A stretch of 64,000 nucleotides of DNA from Virgisporangium ochraceum (GTDB taxonomy: Bacteria > Actinomycetota > Actinomycetes > Mycobacteriales > Micromonosporaceae), in contig NZ_BOPH01000108.1 of NCBI RefSeq assembly GCF_016863655.1, positions 62,001-126,000 on the forward strand, written 5' to 3'. The notes under the pieces were generated by a model. That model saw only the letters and a program-made list of their open reading frames with translations. It searched no databases and was not told the DNA's origin. Of the stretch, positions 41,635 to 50,136 are shown piece by piece. The translations under genes and the position numbers were made by a program. The first letter of the stretch is position 1. Each line of letters opens with the position of its first letter.

Positions 41635-41880
41635 ATGTCCGCCGATGAGCACGCCCCGAACGCGGTCACAGGCGAGTTCCTGGTCTGCCTCGCCGACGAG
41701 GTGCCGTGGCGGGACGTGCGGCACACGGTCGACACGCTCGTCGCGACGCACGGCGGCACCGTCATGACGATCCTGGAGACTCTGCCGGGCTTCGGCGTGC
41801 GCGCGACCGGCGAGCAGGCCCTCGCCTACGCGGCCGACCCCGCCGTCGGCGCCGTGGAGGAGAGCCGGCGCACCCGGTGA
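41635..41880 (+). CDS. Stand-alone inhibitor-I9-like domain protein
   Basis: An 81-residue protein that resembles the subtilisin propeptide/inhibitor I9 fold: a first strand GEFLVCLAD, a helix DVRHTVDTLVATHG, a middle strand VMTILETLPGFGVRAT and a final helix-strand with ADPAVGAVEESRR. It lacks a signal peptide and a protease domain. Such free inhibitors can chaperone or restrain subtilases in trans; no subtilase is seen in the window. The similarity is judged by pattern only. Confidence 0.65.
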   Translation: MSADEHAPNAVTGEFLVCLADEVPWRDVRHTVDTLVATHGGTVMTILETLPGFGVRATGEQALAYAADPAVGAVEESRRTR

Positions 41881-41892
41881 CACGATGGGGTG

Positions 41893-42642
41893 GTGTGCAC
41901 CGTCCTCCTGCGGTTCGACCCTGACGCCTCGTGGCCGCTGCTCGTCGGCGCCGTCCGCGACGAGTTCGTCGGCCGCCCGTGGCGCCCGCCCGCCACGCAC
42001 TGGCCCGGCACGCCGTACGTCGGCGGCCTCGACCTGATCGGCGGCGGCACCTGGCTGGCCGTCGACCCGGGTGCGGCGGCGTTCGCCGCGCTGCTCAACG
42101 GTCCACCCCTGCCGGCACCGACGGCCGTCCGCCCGACCCGCGGAACGCTCGCGCTGACCGCGCTGTCCACCGGAACCGGACCCGCGGACCCGGCCGCCTA
42201 CGACGCGTTCCACCTCCTGGTGGGCACGCCGCGCCGGTGCGAGCTGTGGTCCTGGACCGGCGACGCCTACACCCACCACGTCATCGCACCCGGCCCCCAC
42301 ATCGTGGTGAACCTGGGCCTCGACGCGACCGCCGACCCCCTGATCGGCCACTACGCGCCGCTGCTGTCCGCCGCCGGCGACCCCGACCCGAAGCCCGGAC
42401 AGCCCTCGGCCGACGCCTGGGCCGACTGGCTCCCCCTCCTCGACGGCGACGGCCTCGCCCCCGACGACGACCGTGCCCTGATCGTGGCCCGCACCCACGG
42501 CGGCGCGGCGTACGGATCCACGTCGGCCACCCTGCTCGCCCTGCGCGACGGCAACGCGCGCTACGACTTCACCGCGAACCCGGGCCCCGCCGCGGAGTGG
42601 ACGGAGATCGCCGTCCCGCCGTTCCACCGCCAAGATCCATAG
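41893..42642 (+). CDS. NRDE/TANGO2-family protein
   Basis: A 249-residue protein whose start GTG 41893 puts Cys at position 2 (MCTVLLRF), as in the NRDE/TANGO2 family, where a cysteine near the N-terminus is conserved and may be the nucleophile. WRPPATHWPGTPYVGGLDLIGGGTWLAVD replaces the usual RDE-type block, and later blocks (VVNLGLDA, ARTHGGAAYGSTSATLL) match the family end. A role in haem or lipid handling is known for relatives, but the reaction is unclear. The stop is 10 bp ahead of a 52-bp palindrome that may terminate it. Confidence 0.78.
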   Translation: MCTVLLRFDPDASWPLLVGAVRDEFVGRPWRPPATHWPGTPYVGGLDLIGGGTWLAVDPGAAAFAALLNGPPLPAPTAVRPTRGTLALTALSTGTGPADPAAYDAFHLLVGTPRRCELWSWTGDAYTHHVIAPGPHIVVNLGLDATADPLIGHYAPLLSAAGDPDPKPGQPSADAWADWLPLLDGDGLAPDDDRALIVARTHGGAAYGSTSATLLALRDGNARYDFTANPGPAAEWTEIAVPPFHRQDP

Positions 42643-42652
42643 TGGTGGCCGG

Positions 42653-42704
42653 CCGATCTTGGACACCTCTACATCGAATTCGATGCAGGAGTGTCCAAGA
42701 TCGG
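42653..42704. repeat. 52-bp palindrome D, likely bidirectional terminator
   Basis: The outer arms CCGATCTTGGACAC and its exact complement enclose an inner dyad centred on GAATTC (42676-42681), giving an almost complete 52-bp palindrome. It sits exactly between two convergent genes (stops at 42642 and 42716), as expected for a two-way terminator. A further CCAAGATC occurs at 42630-42637 inside the preceding gene end. The GATC near each end is shared with the elements at 21271, 35722 and 61912. Confidence 0.75.
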
Positions 42705-42715
42705 TCAGGGTTGGG

Positions 42716-43480
42716 TCATCGGCGGGCGGGCAGGAGCGCGAGGTGCTCCTCGCGCACCAGGTCGTAGCGCAGCGCCATCGACACCAGGGCCTCGCGTTTC
42801 CACTCCAGCCGGCGGGCCTCCGGGAGGTTCACCCGGTCGCGGATGCGTAGCTTCTCCTCGCACAGGTAGCCGACGTGGTAGCCGACGGCCGCGCGGGTCA
42901 GGGTCAGGCGGTCGCCGATGTCGGCCAGGGTGGGCAGGGCGACCGTCGACTCGCCACGCAGGCGGGGCTCGCACAGGGCGACCAGCACCTGGAAGTACCG
43001 GGCGGACTCGTCCAGCGGGAACGGCGACACGGTGGTGGCACCGGCACCGGCAGCGCCCGGCACGGCACCGGCGGCACCGGCGGCTCCTGCGTACGTGTGC
43101 TGGGGCGCGTACACGATGAGGTCGATGGTGCGGCCGGCGGCCGGGACCGCGAGCCGGCTGATCTCGAACGGGATCGGCGCGGCGACGCGGCGGGGGCGCA
43201 CCTTCACGTACTCGCCGCCGCCCTCGACGTTCTCCACGACGAGGCTGGACTCGTGCCCGAAGTTGCTCAGCAGCCAGAAGTCGTCGGCCGCCACGATCTC
43301 GCCGGCCAGCCGCGACACCTCGGGCGCGTCCAGCGCGACGTCGACCTCGGCGCCGCGGCCGAACGTCAGCCGGTCACCGGGCGCGAGCCGGTGCACGTCG
43401 GCTGCCGGGCCGGAAGCGCCCGGGCCGGAAGCGCCCGGCCCGCCCGGAACCTGGACCAGGATCGTCTCCACGGCAGACAT
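42716..43480 (-). CDS. FHA-domain plus winged-helix protein
   Basis: A 254-residue protein with an N-terminal FHA-like domain (about residues 25-125; GDRLTFGRG and EVSRLAGEI, the phosphothreonine-binding arginine/serine pattern). An alanine/glycine-rich linker follows, then a C-terminal winged helix (about 165-250; LPTLADIGDRLTLTRAAVGYHV). It is divergent from the Ser/Thr kinase gene with 54 bp between starts. It is probably a DNA-binding or effector protein that recognises a phosphothreonine made by that kinase; inference from context. ATG 43480 or 43483. Confidence 0.8.
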   Translation of the reverse strand: MSAVETILVQVPGGPGASGPGASGPAADVHRLAPGDRLTFGRGAEVDVALDAPEVSRLAGEIVAADDFWLLSNFGHESSLVVENVEGGGEYVKVRPRRVAAPIPFEISRLAVPAAGRTIDLIVYAPQHTYAGAAGAAGAVPGAAGAGATTVSPFPLDESARYFQVLVALCEPRLRGESTVALPTLADIGDRLTLTRAAVGYHVGYLCEEKLRIRDRVNLPEARRLEWKREALVSMALRYDLVREEHLALLPARR

Positions 43481-43485
43481 CATCG

Positions 43486-43504
43486 ACGACCGCGTTACGG
43501 TCGT
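43486..43504. promoter_or_regulatory. Inverted repeat between divergent FHA and kinase genes
   Basis: ACGACCG (43486-43492) and its complement CGGTCGT (43498-43504) flank a 5-bp spacer in the 54-bp divergent region. A regulator, possibly the FHA-winged-helix protein itself, could bind here. No other copy was noticed. Confidence 0.4.
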
Positions 43505-43534
43505 GCCAGCGATCACCGACCGTGGGACGGGCCG

Positions 43535-45454
43535 ATGCCACAGACTCCGCCGCTCGACGTGCCGACCGGGTACCGCGTCGCCGGCTTCGAGGTCACCCGT
43601 CAGCTGGGCGGCGGCGGCTGGGGACGGGTGTACGCCGGCCGGGCGTGCGACGACCACACCCGGGAGGTGGCGCTCAAGTTCGTCCCGGCGGCGTCGGGGC
43701 TGCGCGCCGACGTGCTCGCCCGGGAGGTCCGCTTCGGGCTGACCGCCGACCATCCGTGCCTGGTGCGCAGCTTCGGCGCGCACGTGGTCACCGACCGGAG
43801 CCGGCCGGAGCTCGACGGCACGGTCGTCCTGATCATGGAGAGGGCGACCGCGAGCCTGGCCGACGTCATGCGCGCCGGTCCGGTGCCCGACCCCGTCCGG
43901 GTCCTCACCGACATCTGCCGGGGCCTGGCCCACCTGCACGGGCGGCGGGTGGTGCACGGCGACCTGAAGCCGTCCAACGTCCTGGTCGTCGACGGTCGGG
44001 TGGCGCTGGCCGATTTCGGGCTCAGCACCGAGCTCGAGGGGACCCACGGGTACGCGCCACACCTCGGCTCGGTCGACTACGTGCCGCCGGAGTGGTGGTC
44101 GGAGCCGCTCGACGACCGGGGTGCCCGGCTGCGTCCCGCGCAGGACATGTGGGCCTTCGGCGTCATCGCGTTCCAGGTGCTCGGCGGTGGCCGCTGGCCG
44201 TTTCCCGGCCAGACGCCGCGGGCCCGCGCGCTCAACGCCGCCGCGGCCCCTCCGTCGCTCGACGCCCTGCCGCCGGCGTGGCGCGGCATCGTCCGCGAGT
44301 GCCTGTCGCCGCGCCACGCCGCGCGCCCGTCGAGCGCGGCCGTCCTGGCGCGCGTCGAGGCACTCGACGGCACGGCGCCACCGGTGTCCGCGCCGGTCCG
44401 GCCGCGGCGGTCGTGGGTCGCGGCGGTCGCGGCGGTCACCGTCGTGGGCACCGTCGTGGGCGCGGCCGCCGTCGTGGTCCGGGCGCAGGGGGACCCGGTG
44501 AGCGGCCGGCCGGCGTCGGTCACGGCGACCGGGACCCGCACCGCGGCGCCCCTGCCCGACCCCGACGCCGACCGGGTGGCCGCCGACGGGCTGCTCGTCG
44601 ACGCCGGTGTCCCCCGCGAGTACTGGGGCACGGTCCGCGCCGACGAGCACGTGGCGGTCACCGACGTCACCGGCGACGGCCGGCGCGACGTCCTCGTGGT
44701 CCGCACCGGGAACGACGGCACCGACGTCCGTACGTGGGCGCACGGCGCGGAGGGTGAGCCGGCCGTGCTGCGGATCGCCGGTCCGCTGCGCTCGCTCGGG
44801 GTCGCCGCCGGCGACGTCACCGGCGACGGGTTCGGCGACCTCGTCGCCTACCACCGCGACCGGTCCGGGCCGGCCGAGGTCGCGGTGTGGACGGGCGGAC
44901 CCGGCGGCCTGACCCCGGCGCCGACCGTCGTGTTCACGAACTCCGTCGACCTGGCCAACGCCAAGCTGGCCGTCGGCGACGTCACCGGCGACGGCACCGC
45001 CGACATCGTGCTGGCCCGCGCCGCGGGCGACGCGATGACGCTGCACCTCGTCGTCGGCGGCCCCCGGGTGGGCGGCGCCGGCAACAAGGTCGCGCTCGTC
45101 GAGCGCCCCCTGGCGGTCAGCGCGATCGCCGCCGCCGACGTCACCGGCGACGGCCACGCCGACCTGCTGGTGCGCAGCCGCGACGCCGCCGGACGCGGGG
45201 AGCTGCACATTGCCGAGGGCAACCGGGCCGGCTTCGCCGAGCGGGTCCTCACACCGCTGCGGGTCGCGCCGGAGCACGCCGTGTCGATGCTCGCCGGCAC
45301 CGACGTCACCGGCGACGGGGCACCCGACGCCGTGCTCGGCCGTCCCCTCCCCGGTGCCGGCGCGGTGCAGCTGCGCCGGCTCGCCGGTGGCGGGCGCACC
45401 CTCGGTCCCGACGAGATGCTGCTGACCGTGGGACTCAGCCGCCTCGTGATCTGA
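43535..45454 (+). CDS. Transmembrane Ser/Thr kinase with FG-GAP extracellular domain
   Basis: A 639-residue protein. The kinase domain (residues 13-280) has LGGGGWGRVYAG, lysine in ALKFV (Lys48), HGDLKPSN with catalytic Asp143 (HGD in place of HRD) and DFG at 160-162, so activity is expected. A single membrane span lies at about 293-316. The outside part contains five DxTGDGxxD calcium-binding FG-GAP/VCBS repeats (TDVTGDGRRD, GDVTGDGFGD, GDVTGDGTAD, ADVTGDGHAD, TDVTGDGAPD), likely a beta-propeller. PASTA domains are the usual sensor in this place; a propeller suggests a different ligand such as a glycan or protein. ATG 43535. Confidence 0.92.
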   Translation: MPQTPPLDVPTGYRVAGFEVTRQLGGGGWGRVYAGRACDDHTREVALKFVPAASGLRADVLAREVRFGLTADHPCLVRSFGAHVVTDRSRPELDGTVVLIMERATASLADVMRAGPVPDPVRVLTDICRGLAHLHGRRVVHGDLKPSNVLVVDGRVALADFGLSTELEGTHGYAPHLGSVDYVPPEWWSEPLDDRGARLRPAQDMWAFGVIAFQVLGGGRWPFPGQTPRARALNAAAAPPSLDALPPAWRGIVRECLSPRHAARPSSAAVLARVEALDGTAPPVSAPVRPRRSWVAAVAAVTVVGTVVGAAAVVVRAQGDPVSGRPASVTATGTRTAAPLPDPDADRVAADGLLVDAGVPREYWGTVRADEHVAVTDVTGDGRRDVLVVRTGNDGTDVRTWAHGAEGEPAVLRIAGPLRSLGVAAGDVTGDGFGDLVAYHRDRSGPAEVAVWTGGPGGLTPAPTVVFTNSVDLANAKLAVGDVTGDGTADIVLARAAGDAMTLHLVVGGPRVGGAGNKVALVERPLAVSAIAAADVTGDGHADLLVRSRDAAGRGELHIAEGNRAGFAERVLTPLRVAPEHAVSMLAGTDVTGDGAPDAVLGRPLPGAGAVQLRRLAGGGRTLGPDEMLLTVGLSRLVI

Positions 45455-45528
45455 CCCTGGTGGCGACGAGGGTCCGCCGGCGCCGTCGGTGATGCATGCT
45501 GGTGCCCGCCATCCGGGAGGACATCGCT

Positions 45529-48288
45529 GTGCGTTCGCCGTTGTTGAAGGCCGCCGTCACCGGCTGGGCCCGCCAGGGCGCGTGGACCGTGCTCGTACTC
45601 GCGGCGTTCGCCGTGGCCGCGCTCGCCGCGGCGTCGGCGCCCATCCACACCGAGGCCTCGGCCAACGCGGTGTTCGCCGAGCGGCTGGCCGCCGTCCCCG
45701 CGACGGCCGCGCAGAGCGAGGCGCCGGTCGTGCGCGTGAGCACGACGGCCTCACCGCGCAGCGCCGACCAGCAGGACGCGGTGCGCGACCTGCGGTCGGT
45801 GCCCCACCTCACCGCGCCACGGCTCGGCGGCGGTTCGGTCGGCGCCGAGCTCGCCGGTCCCGCGCCCTGGGCCTCGACCGTGACCGCCGGCGGACCCGCC
45901 GCACCGACGCGCCTGTTCGCCGTCGACGACCCGCGCGCCGCGCTGGTGCCGACCGCGACCGCACCGGGCGACGGTGCCTGGCTCCCCCAGCCGCTCGCCG
46001 ACGAGCTCGGCGCGAAGCCCGGCGCCACGGTGACCTACACGGTGCGCTCCGCCGGCCGGGTACGGACCGCCGACGTGCGCGTCGCCGGCGTCTACGCCAC
46101 CAGCGGACGGCTGCCGACGGACCCGCCGGGCGGCCGGTCGTGGGCGTCGCAACGCACGAGCCTGCCCGCCGACCCGACCGCGAAGACCCTGTCGGCGTTC
46201 CTGCTCGTCGCCGACGTGGCGACCATCGAGCGGCTCGCCGCCGGAACCGACGACCGCATCCTCTGGTGGGCCGACGCCGACCTCGCGCCCGGCACCACGC
46301 TCGCCGGCGCCCGGGAGACGGCACGCGCACTCGACCGCCTGCGGGTGCGGATCGCCCAGCAGGAGTCGGCCGCGACCACGGTCGTCACGCCGCGGGTGAT
46401 CAGCGGCATCGGCCGCGTCGCCGACGAGGCCGCCGAGGTGGCCGACGGCGTCGAGAGCCGCATGCGCACCGTCGAGTGGGCGGCGATCGCGATCGGTCTC
46501 CTGTCGGTGCTGGCGGTCGGCCTGCTGTCGGTGCGCCGCCGGGTGGTGGAGCTGCGGCACGACGTCGGAACCGGGGTCACCCCGACGGCTGTGGGCGGGC
46601 TGTGGTTCCTGGAGCACCTCGGGCCTGGCCTGGCCGCCGGTGCCGCCGGGTGGGCCGCGGCGTGGGCGCTGCTCGCGCGGTGGGGGCCGCCGGGCGACGT
46701 CACGTCGGCGTCCCTGGGTACGGCCGGCGCCGCCGCCGCGGGGGTCGCGGTCATCGGTTCCCTCGCGGCGGCGGGGGTCGCGGCGGCGACCGCGGCCCGC
46801 CGGGTGCGACCGGCGCCGCCGGCGGTGCCGGTCCGGCCGCGGCCGTGGGGGCTGCTCGTCGTGGTCGCGGCCGCGGTGGCGGGCGCCGGGCTGTGGGGGT
46901 CGACCCGGGCCGGCGGCATCGACCGGGCGGTACCGCTGCTGGTGCTGGCCGCGGCGGGGGTGCTGACGGGCATGCTGATCGTCCGGCTGGCCGGGGTGCG
47001 CCGCCGCCGTCCCGCGTCCGCGCGGGTCACCGCGTCACGGCGGGTCGTGCCGTGGCTGGTGCGGCGGCGGGTGGCCGCCGGCGGGGAGCGGGCGCTGACG
47101 GTCATGGTGCTGAGCGCCGGACTCGGGATGCTGGCGTTCGCGCTGTGCGCGCTGGACTCCGTCGCGGTGGTCACCGCGGACCGGGTGGCCGTGCAGTCCG
47201 GCGCGTCGGCGGTGGCCCAGATCCCCGGTTCGTGGGCGCTGGACCCCGACCCCCCGGAGCTCACCCCCGAGGAGCTGCCCGACGGCGAGGGGCCGGTGCC
47301 CGGGCTGCGGACCCCGCCGCTGCCGCCGCACGCCACGTTCGTCTGGCGCATCGACGCCGACACCACCCTCGACTACGGCGCCCGCGACCTGATGGCGATC
47401 GACCCCGCCCGCTTCCTCGAGGTGGCGTCGTGGGGCCGCGGCGCCGACCTCGCCGCCGCGCGGCGGGCGGTCGGCCGGCTGGCGGCCGTCGGTGCCGCGG
47501 CGGCGGCGCCGGGCCGTCCGCTGCCGGCGATCGTCGTCGGTGACCCGGCCGTCGTGGGCGTCGACGACGTGCCGGTGGACCTGGGACCGTGGAAGGGCCG
47601 GCTCGACGTCGTCGCGCACCTGCCGGCGTTTCCCGGACTGGGTGACCGGCCCCTGTTCGTCGTGCCCGACGCCGCGGTGTTCTCCCATCTCGGCCGGTTC
47701 GACCCGCGGCTGCGGTCGAGCGGCGACGCGGTGGGCGGCATGCTGGTGCGCACGTACCTGTGGTCGTCGGCCGGCGCCGCCGGGATCGGCGAGGTGCTGT
47801 CGGGCCCGGGCGTGCAGCCCGAGCGGCTGACCACGGCGGCGCAGGCCCGGCAGCGTCCCAGCATCATCGCCGCCGACCGCACCCGCGGGTACCAGGTCGC
47901 GGTCGCCGTCTACCTCGCGCTGCTCGCGGTCGTGGCGCTGTGCGTGTTCAGCGAGCGGACCGCGTCGGCGGGCCGGGCGGCCGACCTGATGCTCGCCCGG
48001 GTCGGCGTGGGCCGCCGGCGGGTGGTGCTGGCGCGGGCGGTGGAGCTGGCGGTGCTCGTGGCGGCCGCGCTGGCCGGGGCGGCGGCCGGGCTCGCGGTGC
48101 TGGCGCCGCTGGCCGCCCGTCTCCTCGACGAGGACCCGACGATGGTCCCGGCGTTGAGATTCACCGTGCCACCGTCGGCGGTGCTCGCGCCGCTGGCGGT
48201 CGCCGTCGCGGCGACGGGGGCCGCGACGGCGCTGGCGCTGCTGCGTGCCCGCACGCGCGAGGAGGAGGCCTACCGTGCCGGCGACTGA
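45529..48288 (+). CDS. FtsX-type ABC exporter permease
   Basis: A 919-residue membrane protein. It has one N-terminal span, a large external domain, a group of spans in the middle (about residues 315-500), a second external domain, and C-terminal spans (about 780-910) with the FtsX-like block ADLMLARVGVGRRRVVLARAVE. GTG 45529 has GGGAGG upstream; ATG 45496 is possible. It overlaps the first ATPase by 14 bp. The layout matches MacB/lipoprotein-release-type or peptide-resistance exporters, with no recognised substrate. Confidence 0.85.
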   Translation: MRSPLLKAAVTGWARQGAWTVLVLAAFAVAALAAASAPIHTEASANAVFAERLAAVPATAAQSEAPVVRVSTTASPRSADQQDAVRDLRSVPHLTAPRLGGGSVGAELAGPAPWASTVTAGGPAAPTRLFAVDDPRAALVPTATAPGDGAWLPQPLADELGAKPGATVTYTVRSAGRVRTADVRVAGVYATSGRLPTDPPGGRSWASQRTSLPADPTAKTLSAFLLVADVATIERLAAGTDDRILWWADADLAPGTTLAGARETARALDRLRVRIAQQESAATTVVTPRVISGIGRVADEAAEVADGVESRMRTVEWAAIAIGLLSVLAVGLLSVRRRVVELRHDVGTGVTPTAVGGLWFLEHLGPGLAAGAAGWAAAWALLARWGPPGDVTSASLGTAGAAAAGVAVIGSLAAAGVAAATAARRVRPAPPAVPVRPRPWGLLVVVAAAVAGAGLWGSTRAGGIDRAVPLLVLAAAGVLTGMLIVRLAGVRRRRPASARVTASRRVVPWLVRRRVAAGGERALTVMVLSAGLGMLAFALCALDSVAVVTADRVAVQSGASAVAQIPGSWALDPDPPELTPEELPDGEGPVPGLRTPPLPPHATFVWRIDADTTLDYGARDLMAIDPARFLEVASWGRGADLAAARRAVGRLAAVGAAAAAPGRPLPAIVVGDPAVVGVDDVPVDLGPWKGRLDVVAHLPAFPGLGDRPLFVVPDAAVFSHLGRFDPRLRSSGDAVGGMLVRTYLWSSAGAAGIGEVLSGPGVQPERLTTAAQARQRPSIIAADRTRGYQVAVAVYLALLAVVALCVFSERTASAGRAADLMLARVGVGRRRVVLARAVELAVLVAAALAGAAAGLAVLAPLAARLLDEDPTMVPALRFTVPPSAVLAPLAVAVAATGAATALALLRARTREEEAYRAGD

Positions 48289-49102
48289 CGAGGTCCTGCT
48301 GACCGGGGCGGAGCTGCTGCAGCTCTACCCCGCGCCGACCGGCGCCACCCAGGCGCTGCGGGGTGTCGACGTGGCGATCCGGGCCGGCCGCGTCACGGCC
48401 ATCACCGGGCCGTCGGGCAGCGGCAAGTCGAGCCTGCTGGCGATCCTCGCGCTGCGGGAGCGGCCGGCCGGTGGCGAGCTGCGGTGGCGGGGCCGGCCGG
48501 TGGCGACGCTGCGCCGCCGGGACCTGCACCGGATCCGGCAGCGCGAGATCAGCTGGATCGCGCAGCGCCCGACCCACAGCCTGCACCCGCAGCTCGACGC
48601 GCGTGACCAGATCGCGCAGGCCGCGTACATGCGCGGCGTGCCGGCCGACCCGCCGGCCGTCCTCGACGCGGTCGACCTCACCGGCCGGGCCGGCGCGCGG
48701 CTGTCGACGCTGTCCGGTGGCGAGCAGCAGCGCCTGGCGGTCGCCGCCGCGAGCGTCGGGCCGCCGGCGCTGATCGTGGCCGACGAGCCGACCGCCGAGC
48801 TCGACGACGAGACGGCCGACCTCGTGCTGTCGTGCCTGCGCCGGTGCGCCGACGCGGGCAGCGGCGTGGTGATGGCCACCCACGACACCCGCGCGGTCGC
48901 CCGCGCCGACACGGTCCTGGACCTGCGGCGCGGCGTGCTGAGCGGCACCCGCGACGCCGGCCGCGCCCGGCAGACCGCGATCGACCCGCTCGGCCGCGTG
49001 CAGCTCCCCGACGAGGCTCTGCCGCTGTTCCCCGACGGGCGGGCCGTGTTCGTCATCCGCGACAACCACCTCGAGATGCACCCACCGGGAGACCCGCAGT
49101 GA
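48275..49102 (+). CDS. ABC ATPase 1 of the FtsX-type exporter
   Basis: A 275-residue ATPase with Walker A GPSGSGKS, signature LSGGEQQR, Walker B LIVADEPTAELDD and switch THDTR. GTG 48275 follows GGAGGAGG and lies inside the 3' end of the permease gene. It ends with a short extra tail (VQLPDEALPLFPDGR). It is followed with GTGA overlap by a second ATPase, so the exporter probably uses an ATPase heterodimer. Confidence 0.92.
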   Translation: MPATDEVLLTGAELLQLYPAPTGATQALRGVDVAIRAGRVTAITGPSGSGKSSLLAILALRERPAGGELRWRGRPVATLRRRDLHRIRQREISWIAQRPTHSLHPQLDARDQIAQAAYMRGVPADPPAVLDAVDLTGRAGARLSTLSGGEQQRLAVAAASVGPPALIVADEPTAELDDETADLVLSCLRRCADAGSGVVMATHDTRAVARADTVLDLRRGVLSGTRDAGRARQTAIDPLGRVQLPDEALPLFPDGRAVFVIRDNHLEMHPPGDPQ

Positions 49103-49716
49103 CGATCGTCGAGGTGGCCGGCGTGACGCACACCCGCGCCGGTGTGGCGATCCTGCACGACGTCGACCTGCGCCTGGACGCGGGCCGGCTCGTCGTGCTG
49201 GCCGGCCGGTCGGGCTCGGGCAAGTCGACGCTGTGCCACCTGGTCGCCGGCGTCATGCGGCCCACGTCCGGCGCGGTGCGGGTCGCCGACCGGCCCGCCG
49301 ACCGGGTCCGCGACTGGGCGGTCGCCGCGCTCCTGCCGCAGCGGCTGGCCCTGGCCGCCGAGATGACCGTGGCGGAGAACGCCGGGCTGCCGGCGCGCCT
49401 GCGCGGGCGTCCCGTCGACCCGGACCTGTTCGGGCGCCTCGGCCTCGACGCCATCGCCGACCGGGCCGCGGGCGCCACCTCGCTCGGCGAGCAGCAACGC
49501 ACCGCGCTGGCGCGCGCCCTCGTGCTCGGCCCGGCCGTCGCGGTGCTCGACGAGCCCACCGGCCACCAGGACGACGAGCACGTCGACCTGATCCTGGACA
49601 CGCTGACCACCGCCGCGACGGCCGGGACGCTGGTGCTCGTGGCGACCCACGACCAACGCGTCATCGACATCGCCGACGAGACGGTGCGCCTGCGCTCCGG
49701 ACGCCTCGTACGCTGA
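49099..49716 (+). CDS. ABC ATPase 2 of the FtsX-type exporter
   Basis: A 205-residue, compact ATPase with Walker A GRSGSGKS, Walker B AVLDEPTGHQDD and THDQR. The signature LSGGQ is altered to SLGEQQR (TSLGEQQRTALAR), so the ATP site that needs this loop may be weak, as is common in asymmetric ABC pairs. GTG 49099 overlaps the previous stop as GTGA. Confidence 0.9.
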   Translation: MTIVEVAGVTHTRAGVAILHDVDLRLDAGRLVVLAGRSGSGKSTLCHLVAGVMRPTSGAVRVADRPADRVRDWAVAALLPQRLALAAEMTVAENAGLPARLRGRPVDPDLFGRLGLDAIADRAAGATSLGEQQRTALARALVLGPAVAVLDEPTGHQDDEHVDLILDTLTTAATAGTLVLVATHDQRVIDIADETVRLRSGRLVR

Positions 49717-49721
49717 CCGCC

Positions 49722-50136
49722 ATGACCGCGGTGCAGTACGACGGCCTCGCCGGCGTGTACGAGTGGCTGGTGCCGGAGCCGCTGCTCACCCCGGAGGGGT
49801 CGGTGGCGGCCTTCGCCGACGTGGTCGGCACGCTCGCCGGCGGTCGCCGACCTCGTCGCCGCGACCCGCGCCTGGGAGGACCTCACCGGCGAGGCCGCCC
49901 TGGTCGTCCACTCGTGGACGGTCGCCGACGGCTGGGACGACCGGCACGGCCTCGAGGTCGTGGTCGCCCGGTGGGACGGTACCGGCCGGGTGCGCGCCGT
50001 GGCGGAACGGCTGTCGTTCTGGCCGTTCCGCCATGAGGAGCTGTCGGAGGAGCTTGCGTCGGTCGGGCTCCGGCCGGAGACCACCACCTACGCCGCGGAC
50101 GTCGACCGGTACCTGGCCACCGCCCGCCGTCCCTGA
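49722..50136 (+). pseudogene. SAM-methyltransferase remnant with internal deletion
   Basis: ATG 49722 opens MTAVQYDGLAGVYEWLVPE, a typical methyltransferase N-terminus, which runs to about residue 40 (GTLAGG). At about 49842 the similarity jumps to another frame encoding ADLVAATRAWEDLTG through to DRYLATARRP, the family C-terminus. The whole SAM-binding core is absent. A single deletion of the middle with a frame change explains it. It is non-functional. The last 49 bp overlap the 3' end of the membrane protein gene at 50088. Confidence 0.72.

Noticed and set aside
42716..45277. An 853-codon minus-strand frame continuing upstream of the FHA protein
   Set aside because: Only the part from 43480 downward has domain similarity; the rest is antisense to the Ser/Thr kinase with clear catalytic motifs.
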